The translations under genes were made by a program, and so were the position numbers. A stretch of 64,000 nucleotides of DNA, taken from NCBI GenBank assembly GCA_009869945.1, contig WIXG01000163.1:62001-126000 (forward strand), in the 5' to 3' direction. The DNA is from Mesaphorura yosii. Taxonomy: Eukaryota > Arthropoda > Collembola > Poduromorpha > Tullbergiidae. Of this stretch, positions 57,301 to 64,000 are shown one piece after another (the stretch's first letter is position 1; each line of letters opens with the position of its first letter). The notes beneath the pieces were generated by a model. It had not been told where the DNA came from. It saw only the letters and a program-made list of their open reading frames with translations, and did no database searches.

Positions 57301-59183
57301 TGACTCCAACTTCCGTCGGACCCTTAAATTGGTCGGTCTGCGTAATTTACTCGCTCGTTGGGGTGCGCGCGCCCGACGCGCTTCCTTCCTTCCTGTCCCT
57401 CTAATTTGCTGCGCTTCGTTCGTCTGCCATCGCTCGTCATTTGACAACAAGACGAATTCAGTCACCTGTGTCATTGTCATTACTCTTGTTCCGAAACTCA
57501 TTTCGACTGTGCAGTGCGATACTGTTCCGCCGCTGCTCGAGTTCCCTATTCGCTGGTACAAATGCGTAATGCGTGCATAACAAAAGACAAGACAAAATAG
57601 GACGAGAAGAGCCGCTGCCACAGCCTCCACGCAGACAGAGAGCAGGTACCTTCGTGCGTGCGGAGGAGACGCGGAGGGAAAGAAGAGAAATTGCACCGAG
57701 CGAACGCGGGCGGGAGCGGAGCGAGTCGAAGAAGTGTGTGATTTTGTTGAATAATTCATGAGCGACAGAAGATGAACAAATGAGTAAAAGAGTCTGTCTC
57801 CGCTGTACGCCAGCTAGTCAGCAATGCATGGCGATGGCAGGCAGGCAGACAGACCTTTCATTATTCTTCCCGTTCTGGCCTTCCCGACGACTGCTTTCAC
57901 TTTCATCTCCGCGCGAGCGATGCGTAGTACGCGTACGCGTACTTCAAAAATTCAATTCAGCAGACTTTTCAAGAATTCCTGTTCTCTGCCCGCTTTGTGC
58001 GACTGGCTGGCGAAATTCGAGCGGTGCAGCTCCAACTTTTCTGACGCTGGAAGTCTGCAACTTCTTTCTAAGGAGACAGCGAAGCGGAAGCGGTCTTGTC
58101 CTTTTCTCGACTCGACGGTGTCCATCTTATTCGCTTTTGTTCCGCCGTTTGTCTTCCGATTCCCCATATTAATTGCGAGACGTGACCCTCTTGGCGCGAA
58201 GTCCCACTCAATCGCAACACGAAACTAGTTTCATTTCCAGGATTTGGCAGAATTAACATTTCGCACTTCGATGAATGCAACCGGGCCGAGCCCATCTGCT
58301 TTTGTCTTGAAGGAAAAGCAGCACAGCACAGCAGAAGCTTTTAATGAATGCGCAGAATTCATGGACGAGAATAGAAACTGTCGACTTTCTGAGACAAAAT
58401 TCAATTTGCATAAATTTAACTCTTTCGCATCGCGCTGAATGTGTGTCATCACCACGCACACAGTCGGGCCTCGCGTACATACAAATGTCTCCAAATTACT
58501 TTTTCCAGCGGCAGCAGTACTTTACGTTAATGAAGTTCAGTCGACCAAGCTGGTTGACTCATCACCACAACTTCCACGACGCATATGCCAAGGCGTACGT
58601 ACAGTGGAGTTGATCTCGTTTAAACGAGCTGTGTCATAATTTTTTAAGGTAACATAATTTTGTGTAGGTGACGTACCGTTTTGAAGTGGCGGTAAGGCAG
58701 AACTGTGTAGATTCGAACTATTTGACTGATTGGCGAATGCGAGTTCTGAGTCGGTGAGCGTCACGTCGTCAGAAGCATTTGAGATTGGGCTATCACTCAG
58801 GCCACCGCCGCCTCCAAAGACACCGCCGACGAGGCCACCGCCGCGACCCCCCAAGTACGGCTGCTGGTAGGGGTTCTCGAGCCCCGGGCCGTTGCTCGGA
58901 AGAAGCGCCTGGCTCACTCCGCCGCCACCGCCAAATCTGCTTCGGTTGAGTCTCCTCAGCGAGTGCGACTGCGCACCGCCGCCAAGCCCGTTGCCTCCTC
59001 CGCCACCGAGTTGTCCGCCTCCGCCGCCTGGTTTCCGATGATGCACTGGCGGCGACTCCTCCTCACCATCACCTTCGGACCCGCTCTGCTCCAGGTAGCC
59101 GATGTTCGGGCCGAGAACGTCGAGCCCCTCCCGCGACGACGAGCCCAAGTGATACACCTGACCACCGAACCCAACGCCGGACC
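38889..59183 (-). CDS. Ten-m: Teneurin-m (Ten-m / odd Oz type), N-terminus incomplete
   Basis: Twenty coding exons on the minus strand join in phase for 10184 nt, at least 3394 residues. Exons, 5' to 3': 58677-59183, 55908-56135, 55713-55788, 55145-55605, 53250-54968, 52677-52978, 52378-52594, 51665-51859, 50361-50570, 50184-50292, 49872-50098, 49586-49793, 48601-48826, 48315-48488, 47557-48218, 46033-47477, 45562-45961, 45187-45361, 41077-43263, 38889-39344. Numbering from the first visible codon: Gly-rich cytoplasmic part, TM helix (339-358), acidic insert (about 425-985), pre-EGF domain, eight EGF repeats, transthyretin-like and plug domains, NHL propeller (from about 1800), YD-repeat shell and toxin-like C-terminal domain. 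EGF 2 and 5 each have five cysteines, as in known teneurins, leaving free Cys for dimerisation. Teneurins are type II adhesion receptors that match synaptic partners and bind latrophilins or other teneurins. Wording is closest to insect Ten-m. The first visible exon starts in phase 1 with no ATG, so a start exon lies upstream. Confidence 0.95.
39345..41076 (-). other. Teneurin intron 19
   Basis: 1732-bp GT-AG intron (AAG|GTAAGC ... TTCCAG|GAG). No gene recognised; frames in it lack domain features. Confidence 0.85.
41077..43263 (-). CDS. Ten-m: Teneurin exon 19: YD-repeat shell and toxin-like domain
   Basis: A single 2187-nt exon (729 codons, residues 2515-3243). It holds most of the Tyr/Asp repeats that form the beta-barrel shell ([34 protein letters not shown]) and the RHS-core-like [12 protein letters not shown]...PIDFFGG...GQWMTPSW segment that closes the barrel. 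The start of the C-terminal toxin-like domain ([20 protein letters not shown]) follows. The unusually large exon is also where a 582-codon antisense open frame arises by codon bias. Confidence 0.96.
43264..45186 (-). other. Teneurin intron 18
   Basis: 1923-bp GT-AG intron inside the YD-repeat region. Both strands were read; no gene recognised. Confidence 0.85.
45187..45361 (-). CDS. Ten-m: Teneurin exon 18: YD repeats
   Basis: Encodes residues 2456-2514: [35 protein letters not shown] and THTFKDSL, two clear YD repeats that match insect Ten-m at the same point. Ends in phase 0. Confidence 0.93.
45562..45961 (-). CDS. Ten-m: Teneurin exon 17: YD-shell segment
   Basis: Encodes residues 2323-2455, including [28 protein letters not shown] and [15 protein letters not shown]. 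These correspond to the KLRVNGDNVL..YDR segment of insect Ten-m. The upstream intron is only 71 bp (45962-46032). Confidence 0.93.
46033..47477 (-). CDS. Ten-m: Teneurin exon 16: NHL propeller and first YD repeats
   Basis: 1445 nt, residues 1841-2322. Contains NHL blades ([71 protein letters not shown]) followed by [11 protein letters not shown] and the first YD repeats (YSYDEFGRL). A 488-codon antisense frame spans most of it but shows no independent support. Confidence 0.95.
47557..48218 (-). CDS. Ten-m: Teneurin exon 15: plug domain to first NHL blade
   Basis: Encodes residues 1621-1840: the FN-like plug ([40 protein letters not shown]), [16 protein letters not shown], then [21 protein letters not shown] that starts the NHL propeller. 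Strongly conserved with insect Ten-m. Confidence 0.95.
48315..48488 (-). CDS. Ten-m: Teneurin exon 14: end of transthyretin-like domain, start of plug
   Basis: Encodes residues 1563-1620 with [20 protein letters not shown] and [12 protein letters not shown], a signature run of teneurins. The next intron (48219-48314) is 96 bp, a multiple of three and stop-free in frame. Confidence 0.95.
48601..48826 (-). CDS. Ten-m: Teneurin exon 13: transthyretin-like domain
   Basis: Encodes residues 1487-1562: [39 protein letters not shown] and [10 protein letters not shown]. These are the carboxypeptidase-regulatory (transthyretin-like) sandwich that follows the EGF repeats. Confidence 0.95.
48827..49585 (-). 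other. Teneurin intron 12
   Basis: 759-bp GT-AG intron. No gene recognised. Confidence 0.85.
49586..49793 (-). CDS. Ten-m: Teneurin exon 12: Cys-rich and linker after the EGF repeats
   Basis: Encodes residues 1418-1486: [27 protein letters not shown] and [18 protein letters not shown], the conserved post-EGF region with its CC pair. Confidence 0.95.
49872..50098 (-). CDS. Ten-m: Teneurin exon 11: EGF repeats 7 and 8
   Basis: Encodes residues 1342-1417: [20 protein letters not shown] and [11 protein letters not shown]...[14 protein letters not shown], then [10 protein letters not shown]. Six-cysteine EGF pattern in both repeats. Confidence 0.95.
50184..50292 (-). CDS. Ten-m: Teneurin exon 10: EGF repeat 6
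   Basis: Encodes residues 1306-1341, a complete EGF repeat ([29 protein letters not shown]) and the first Cys of repeat 7. The introns on either side are 68 and 85 bp. Confidence 0.94.
50361..50570 (-). CDS. Ten-m: Teneurin exon 9: EGF repeats 4 and 5
   Basis: Encodes residues 1236-1305. Repeat 4 is [18 protein letters not shown]. Repeat 5 ([20 protein letters not shown]) has five cysteines, with Phe at the usual third Cys position. This odd Cys is conserved in teneurins and used for covalent dimers. Confidence 0.95.
50571..51664 (-). other. Teneurin intron 8
   Basis: 1094-bp GT-AG intron between EGF 3 and EGF 4. No gene recognised. Confidence 0.85.
51665..51859 (-). CDS. Ten-m: Teneurin exon 8: EGF repeats 2 and 3
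   Basis: Encodes residues 1171-1235. Repeat 2 ([18 protein letters not shown]) has five cysteines, with Tyr in place of the third, the other unpaired-Cys repeat of teneurins. Repeat 3 is [17 protein letters not shown]. Confidence 0.95.
51860..52377 (-). other. Teneurin intron 7
   Basis: 518-bp GT-AG intron. No gene recognised. Confidence 0.85.
52378..52594 (-). CDS. Ten-m: Teneurin exon 7: end of pre-EGF domain and EGF repeat 1
   Basis: Encodes residues 1099-1170: [19 protein letters not shown], the beta-sandwich end found in all teneurins, then [18 protein letters not shown], the first EGF repeat. Confidence 0.95.
52677..52978 (-). CDS. Ten-m: Teneurin exon 6: pre-EGF beta-sandwich domain
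   Basis: Encodes residues 998-1098: [11 protein letters not shown], then [18 protein letters not shown] and [19 protein letters not shown], all recognisable from insect Ten-m. The acceptor GATTAG and phase 1 match the acidic exon upstream. Confidence 0.94.
53170..53185. repeat. (CA)8 dinucleotide repeat
   Basis: Perfect CA/AC run within teneurin intron 5. Confidence 0.95.
53250..54968 (-). CDS. Ten-m: Teneurin exon 5: large acidic Ser/Gly-rich extracellular insert
   Basis: One 1719-nt exon (residues 425-997), open throughout and in phase with both neighbours. Glu, Asp, Ser, Pro and Thr dominate. It lies just outside the membrane helix, before the conserved pre-EGF domain. Insect Ten-m has a Ser/Ala-rich linker here of well under 200 residues by my recollection, so about 570 is exceptional. 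Notable parts are a basic run KRMRRH at 54868-54882 (furin-like RMRR), a Cys cluster CQCSCP near 53640-53660, and Ser-Gly repeats close to the 3' end (about 53255-53560). It could be partly or wholly skipped in some transcripts, but skipping changes the frame by nothing (1719 is a multiple of three). Confidence 0.85.
55145..55605 (-). CDS. Ten-m: Teneurin exon 4: transmembrane helix
   Basis: Encodes residues 271-424. A Gly-rich cytoplasmic segment leads to RGYCTRNR and a hydrophobic helix (about 339-358, [19 protein letters not shown]). A polar extracellular stretch with an NST glycosylation site follows. The orientation is type II, Arg-rich side inside, as for all teneurins. Confidence 0.92.
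55713..55788 (-). CDS. Ten-m: Teneurin exon 3: Ser-rich cytoplasmic segment
   Basis: A 76-nt exon (residues 246-270) reading [20 protein letters not shown]. Acceptor GTGTGCAG and donor AG|GTGAGA keep the phases 1 and 2. The similarity to SPIDFKSGSACSTP of insect Ten-m is loose. Confidence 0.8.
55908..56135 (-). CDS. Ten-m: Teneurin exon 2: cytoplasmic segment with IYIP motif
   Basis: Encodes residues 170-245. Gly- and Asn-rich, ending [14 protein letters not shown], which parallels the TPSGNVYIPSG motif of the insect Ten-m cytoplasmic domain. MMSGN near its start is a possible alternative initiation site. Confidence 0.87.
56136..58676 (-). other. Teneurin intron 1 of the visible series
   Basis: 2541-bp GT-AG intron (AACG|GTACGT ... 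CGTGCAG|GTG). It contains a perfect 16-bp palindrome at 57927-57942 and no recognised gene. Confidence 0.75.
57927..57942. repeat. 16-bp perfect palindrome GTACGCGTACGCGTAC
   Basis: Self-complementary sequence made of overlapping GTAC/CGCG words inside a teneurin intron. Function unknown. Confidence 0.9.
58677..59183 (-). CDS. Ten-m: Teneurin first visible exon: Gly-rich cytoplasmic domain
   Basis: 507 nt, residues 1-169 of the visible protein. It is open only in this frame for its whole length, begins after TGTGGTTGTAG in phase 1 and has no Met, so an earlier exon must supply the start. Runs of four to six Gly alternate with more ordinary sequence ([20 protein letters not shown]). The conserved proline-rich SH3 sites of vertebrate teneurins were not seen. 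Confidence 0.82.
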
Positions 59184-62100
59184 CTACAACCACAAAAATA
59201 GAGGCTCGTCAGCATGGAGCAGATTTTGCGCAGATTTCGCGCGATCACCCACCCAGCACGTGTCAAAGGTCATTCCCATCGCGCACATCGCACGCACGCA
59301 TGCACGCATGCTTGTGTCTGCCCAAGAGCAATCGTGCGCAACAGCAGCAGAAATTAATGAGGGCGATGAACGCGTGAAGAGATTAGTTTTATGTCGGAGA
59401 AAGCACGCAAGGCATGGCAGACGCGCCGCGCGCTGAGGGTCTGCCCGGTTCAAAGGCTCATGTCCTGGCACGTGGACTCTCAGCTTCGCAGGCGGGCACG
59501 GCACACGACCCGCACACGTCAGTCTTCACATCCCCGACAAGCAAAGACTGAAACTCGACCGACTTCTTTCTCTTCTTTGTTCTGGATCGTCGAAAGTTCT
59601 TTTAATAATAATTGGGATAAAATATCACGAGAAGCACAATAACTTCAGGCATATGTGTCATCAAGACTTGTGTTACATCAAAAATTGTAACACGAGCGTG
59701 CATCAAAAATTACGCACTCCTCGGTAGGCACACGGCGCATAAATGAATTTCACGCTGCCGTCTAATGATTTCCTCTCTTCTTTCGCTTTCGAATTCGCTC
59801 TCGCTTCCCTCCCACTTTTCCAAAGACAACGGCGGCCAAGTTCAGTCTAATTTTGTTGTCCTTAAAAATCAATCGGTTCGCCCGTAATTGCAGGCATTCG
59901 TTTTCTCGAAATGCCAATTGGTCAATTACGCCCTCAACTACGCAGCAGGGCAGGAGAAAGAGAAAGTGAAACTCAGTGTAAATAGCACGGAGCGTAATTA
60001 TCCCGAGCTGCAACCGTAGTTAATAATGCACGACCCGCGAAAGAGGTGAGAATTTTGTGGGCGCGCGCGGCGCTCTCGCAAAATGCGCGGCCGTCACGTC
60101 GTTGATTTTTGGTTTCTGATACGCGACGAAGGATGATGTGATGATACGTTACGCGTAGGCGTAGGGTTCGTGTGATTGTGATTGTGTAATATTTATCGAC
60201 GGGTCGGAGAGGGACGGACGGACGACAGGTATGAATAAATAACGACAACCCAACGCGATGCGGGAGGAAAGTAGAAACCTTGCCTGTCTGCCTGCTCCAC
60301 TGTCTTCTCTTCTCTTATCGATGCGATGCGATATCGAAACTGCTGATGTAATATTTATCGACTGTAATGGGAGCCGGCCTGCAGTAAGCAAAGGCAACGG
60401 CAAAGGCAACGAAGGTTCGAAAGGCTTGCTCAAATCGCGTCCACGAACTCACGTTAATTGATTTTCAATTACTATAACAATGCGGCTCACTTTTCTCCCA
60501 CTCTCGCTCTCCCCAGGCCGAAGCTTAGACTGCTGCCTGCCTTTCGCTGCCTCTGCCTTCTGATAGTCCAATTTGTGATACCTTCCCACCGACCCACCTT
60601 CCAATTGTACGCTCATACATAAATAACGACTCCAAGCCGTATTGAATGACCTCAAATGCGACCCGCGAACAAAAGAAAGGTGGGTCCGACTTGTACGGCA
60701 CGGCCGGCACTTTGTGCAAGGGCGAGGACAAAGGTGCTAGTGTGAAGTGCAGCAGTGCAGGTGCAGGCCGAGTCAATTTACGTACAATTTACCCTCATTT
60801 TTCCAAATCAATTCATATGCATCAACTTTCTCCTGTCCGCCTCTCCGCAATCCTCTAAATCGGAAGAGAGGGTCCGTTTCATATGTATTTCGCTATTTCA
60901 TCGGGCACTGCCAATGCGCAACGCGCATCGCATCATCATAATTTTAAGATTGGATTTTTCACTCTCCGCCGGGATTCGCCGATTCTTGTATAAATAAATA
61001 AATAACTCGAGGATGAAGATGGATCGGAGTAAATGCTGTCGATTCAGCAGCAGCATTTCAGTAGTTTCATTGCCATTTGAGATTCAATTCATTTTGATGC
61101 CATATTTTGTTATTATTACGAGAGCGGCGCGACGGATGAAAATGAATCTGTGAATGAGTCAGCTTTAATTCGACCGTCGGATGCGAATGCGATACAGCAA
61201 TAAAGGGCAAAAATAGAATGAGGAGAGGCCGGCTTATAATTTTTTCGTCTGCCGTTGCGTTGTGTGAAGGAGTCTCTCGGGAACCGCATCGGAAGGAGTC
61301 AGACAGGCAGTTGACTGCCTGCCTGCTGCTGATGAAATACTGAAACACTCAAGCAGAAAAATGCGTGCTCGAGAAATTTGAAATAATAAAAATATAGGAA
61401 GCTGAATGAATGATGAAAGTCGGCGGTGTGGCTGTGAAAAAAGTGAAAATGGAAGATACTCCATTCTTTTGTATTTTTGATGAGGCCAATGCAGCATGCA
61501 ACACCGCGGCCGCGCCGGCGAAAAGGCACTTTTGGGCTGCAATGGGAATTTTTTTTCTACACTTTAATCTGGCACTCGCAGAAAGACTCCTCACACTTTT
61601 CAGGAATTACTTTGATATTCATTCACACTTAATTGACAACCACTCAACGCGGCGGCGGTGCGACGCTGCAGTACGACCGCATTTTAGCATCTTCCGCGCT
61701 TCCGTGTGCCACGGAGAAGAATTCAGGGACCCAAATATCAATTTCGTGCTTCATATCTCCTCACGCACGCTTCGTTAAGGTCAACTGAGCCCCCTCAAAC
61801 TTTAATTTCTTTTTATGACCGTGATAAGTTTTGCATGAATGCAGCGCGATGCATAAAAGGGTGAAAAATTAATTATTATGTGGATTGCTCGTGTTTTATG
61901 ATGTGCGAGCGTCAAATATTCTTTTATTCCTGTACGCTGCACTGCATTGTTTCAACCCTTCGCAATGACACGGCCCAGTGCACTGATCCGGTTTCCAAAC
62001 CGAATCGTATCAGGGATTCAAAACAACTGAAATCGTGCTCGCATTCGCAATCGCATCAACGAAAGTGAGAATTCTTCTTCGGCTGCTGTTGCCGCTGCTG

Positions 62101-64000
62101 CTGTGTTTAATAACATTTTTACACCCACAGCCCGCCAGCGCATGCAGCAGTGAAGTAAAGTAATATAATTACAGCGCATTGTAATTGCAATGGTTGGCTG
62201 CACTCTGACTCTGACGGTGTCTGCTTTCACCGTGTGAGCTGCGTATAAATTAAAAAATGAGGGCCCCTTTCCCACAGCAGCAAAGCATTATTACAATTTT
62301 TATGAATTCCTCTTCACTCGGAGGAGAACAGAGCCAGAAAAATGTAATCTTCATATATCACACTTGAGAACATTAAAACTCATTTTCTCCATGCATACAC
62401 ACACACACGACAGAATACGGCAGAGCACTCTGGCTTTATCCTTCCTTCTGCCACCGCACCGGCACCGCTGTGTTTCCTGCACTCAATGCAATGCAATGCA
62501 AGGAAAAGCTAAACCACCATGAAAATGAAATTTTCGCCGTTCGCCATTCGCCATTTGCCATTTGCCTGGGAAGGACTCGGCTCTTATCTCTTAATGTACT
62601 CACAGCTTTTACTCTCCTATTACGAATTACCATTACAGCGTGACTACTTGCCACCATCGCCATACGCATACGCCGCCGCAGTTCAGCAGTTCAGCTTATT
62701 ACCTGATGGGACAACGACGACACACGACATTGCGATAGTAATAACAATAATACATTTACATTAGCACCTTGCCTGCCTGCATTTTGCCTGCAAAATGCGT
62801 GTGGAGTTTTTATTAATATGCTTTACGCCATGCCTACTAAGGTAAAAGTAAAAGGAAACTATTTTCCCTGTCCACCCGCGCCGTACTGCATTTCATGCTA
62901 AGTACATATTACGGAATACTCACTAATATATTTATGGCTACTAAGTTCAATACACCCGGACAATGCCAATGCGTTATGACGATGACTTTTGCTGTGCGCC
63001 GTTCCTCGTTTGCAAAAATGAGTTGCAGCGTTGAATCGACGTGTGGTGTTTAACCAGGTAAAGGCCGGGATGGGCTGTGCGTTTGCCTTTCCCTGCTCGT
63101 TAGCTTCTGCCTGCCTGCTTTAACCGTGCGTTACGCTTACGCTTACGCAATGTTATGAAACATTATTCACTCCGTTAATTAATTTAAAAGTATTGCACAA
63201 CGCGACAACGACAACGCGACATTGCAGCATTTAATTTTCACTTTCACGGGCGCAAAATGACGACGACGGTGACGGTCATTGTTTACACACGCGAGCTGGA
63301 TTAATTACAGAGCCGGCAACAAAACAACAAATATACATAAAACCACAATATTTGCGTAAGCGAAAGCACGACGACGACGTGCAGACAGTAAAAGTATGGA
63401 ATTTCATGATTAAAATGCTGGTGCGGTACTCGCAAGTCTCGTAACAACTCGAACTCGAATGTAGTGACATTGACATTTAAATGGAAGTGCATTCACCGTG
63501 CAACGCAATGCAATGCGATGCGATGCCGTCCAGTGCGCCTGGAATTTGGGAATTTCCGTGCTCGGTTCTGACAACTCCACGCGGCCACAATGCAAGGCTC
63601 GAGCGTACCTCGATGTAATTGAATTCTGGTGGTTCTCGTGCTCGCACTCGTACTTGCATTGAAATAGTAGTACGAATTCAAGTGCGTGCGATGCGAGAAG
63701 GGAAGATCGGAAACGGCAGCAACAGCAATAGCCGAAGGAGATTGAGATATTGAGAATAATTGAAATAATGATGAGATGATGGACCGACCAGTGAAGTGCA
63801 GTGACACGTTTCACTGTCGCAGAATCCTTTTCTGAAACCCTTTCTCGTGCTTGCGCAGTAATAAATATAATCTTCCAGTTTCATATTTCAATTTCCTCTC
63901 GTCTTCTTCTCTCTTCTCTGCTCCTTCCTCGATCTCGACGCTTCAGCCTTCTACTTCTATTCTTGTCGGAGGGACAGCGGCTCGACGCGCGACTGTCCAT
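59184..64000 (-). other. Probable 5' intron / upstream region of the teneurin gene
   Basis: About 4.8 kb with no recognised conserved frame on either strand. It should contain, or lead to, the teneurin start exon. One phase-compatible candidate is listed at 62703-62730; other donor-like sites on the minus strand lie near 60452, 62600 and 63609. Confidence 0.5.
62703..62730 (-). CDS. Speculative teneurin start exon (coding part)
   Basis: On the minus strand an ATG at 62730-62728 opens nine codons (MSCVVVVPS) and one base, ending at ATCAG|GTAATA. This phase 1 end would join the exon at 59183 as a Gly codon. The match in phase and donor may be chance, and there is no similarity to the known insect Ten-m N-terminus. 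Confidence 0.15.

Noticed and set aside
63130..63150. TTACGC repeats resembling a telomere-type repeat
   Set aside because: Only about three copies, not the arthropod TTAGG unit, and internal to gene-bearing sequence.

Overview
This is eukaryotic DNA, most likely from an arthropod. Genes are split by GT-AG introns (mostly 60-120 bp, some of several kb), with long non-coding stretches and no bacterial-style gene packing. Three protein-coding genes can be reconstructed exon by exon with consistent splice phases. The teneurin resembles insect Ten-m more than vertebrate teneurins: it ends in a [14 protein letters not shown] tail and lacks a GKR end. I cannot name the species.

Layout. (1) 1-10664: no gene recognised; presumably upstream or 5' untranslated territory of the first gene. 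(2) 10665-22434, plus strand: 14 coding exons of a TRIM2/TRIM3-type RING / B-box / coiled-coil / filamin / NHL ubiquitin ligase (1058 residues). (3) 22435-23257: short convergent intergenic region. (4) 23258-26509, minus strand: 8 coding exons of a synaptotagmin of the alpha/9/10 type (487 residues), with a candidate 5' untranslated exon near 30225-30597. (5) About 30.6-38.6 kb: no gene recognised; upstream of the synaptotagmin and downstream of the teneurin. (6) 38889-59183, minus strand: 20 coding exons of a Ten-m type teneurin, at least 3394 residues, with the N-terminus missing or in an unproven upstream exon. (7) 59184-64000: probable 5' intron or upstream region of the teneurin.

All three genes belong to families with neuronal roles: synapse-linked ubiquitin ligase, calcium sensor of vesicle release, and trans-synaptic adhesion and wiring receptor. 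Nothing shows that their proximity is functional. The most unusual feature is one 1.7-kb teneurin exon that inserts about 570 acidic, Ser/Gly-rich residues between the membrane anchor and the EGF repeats. It carries a furin-like site and clustered Ser-Gly dipeptides in acidic context. Other oddities are a His-rich tail after the teneurin C-terminal region, a second B-box plus a long Ser/Thr/Asn linker in the TRIM protein, and a GC-AG intron. I found no new multi-gene system, transposon, CRISPR array or RNA gene.
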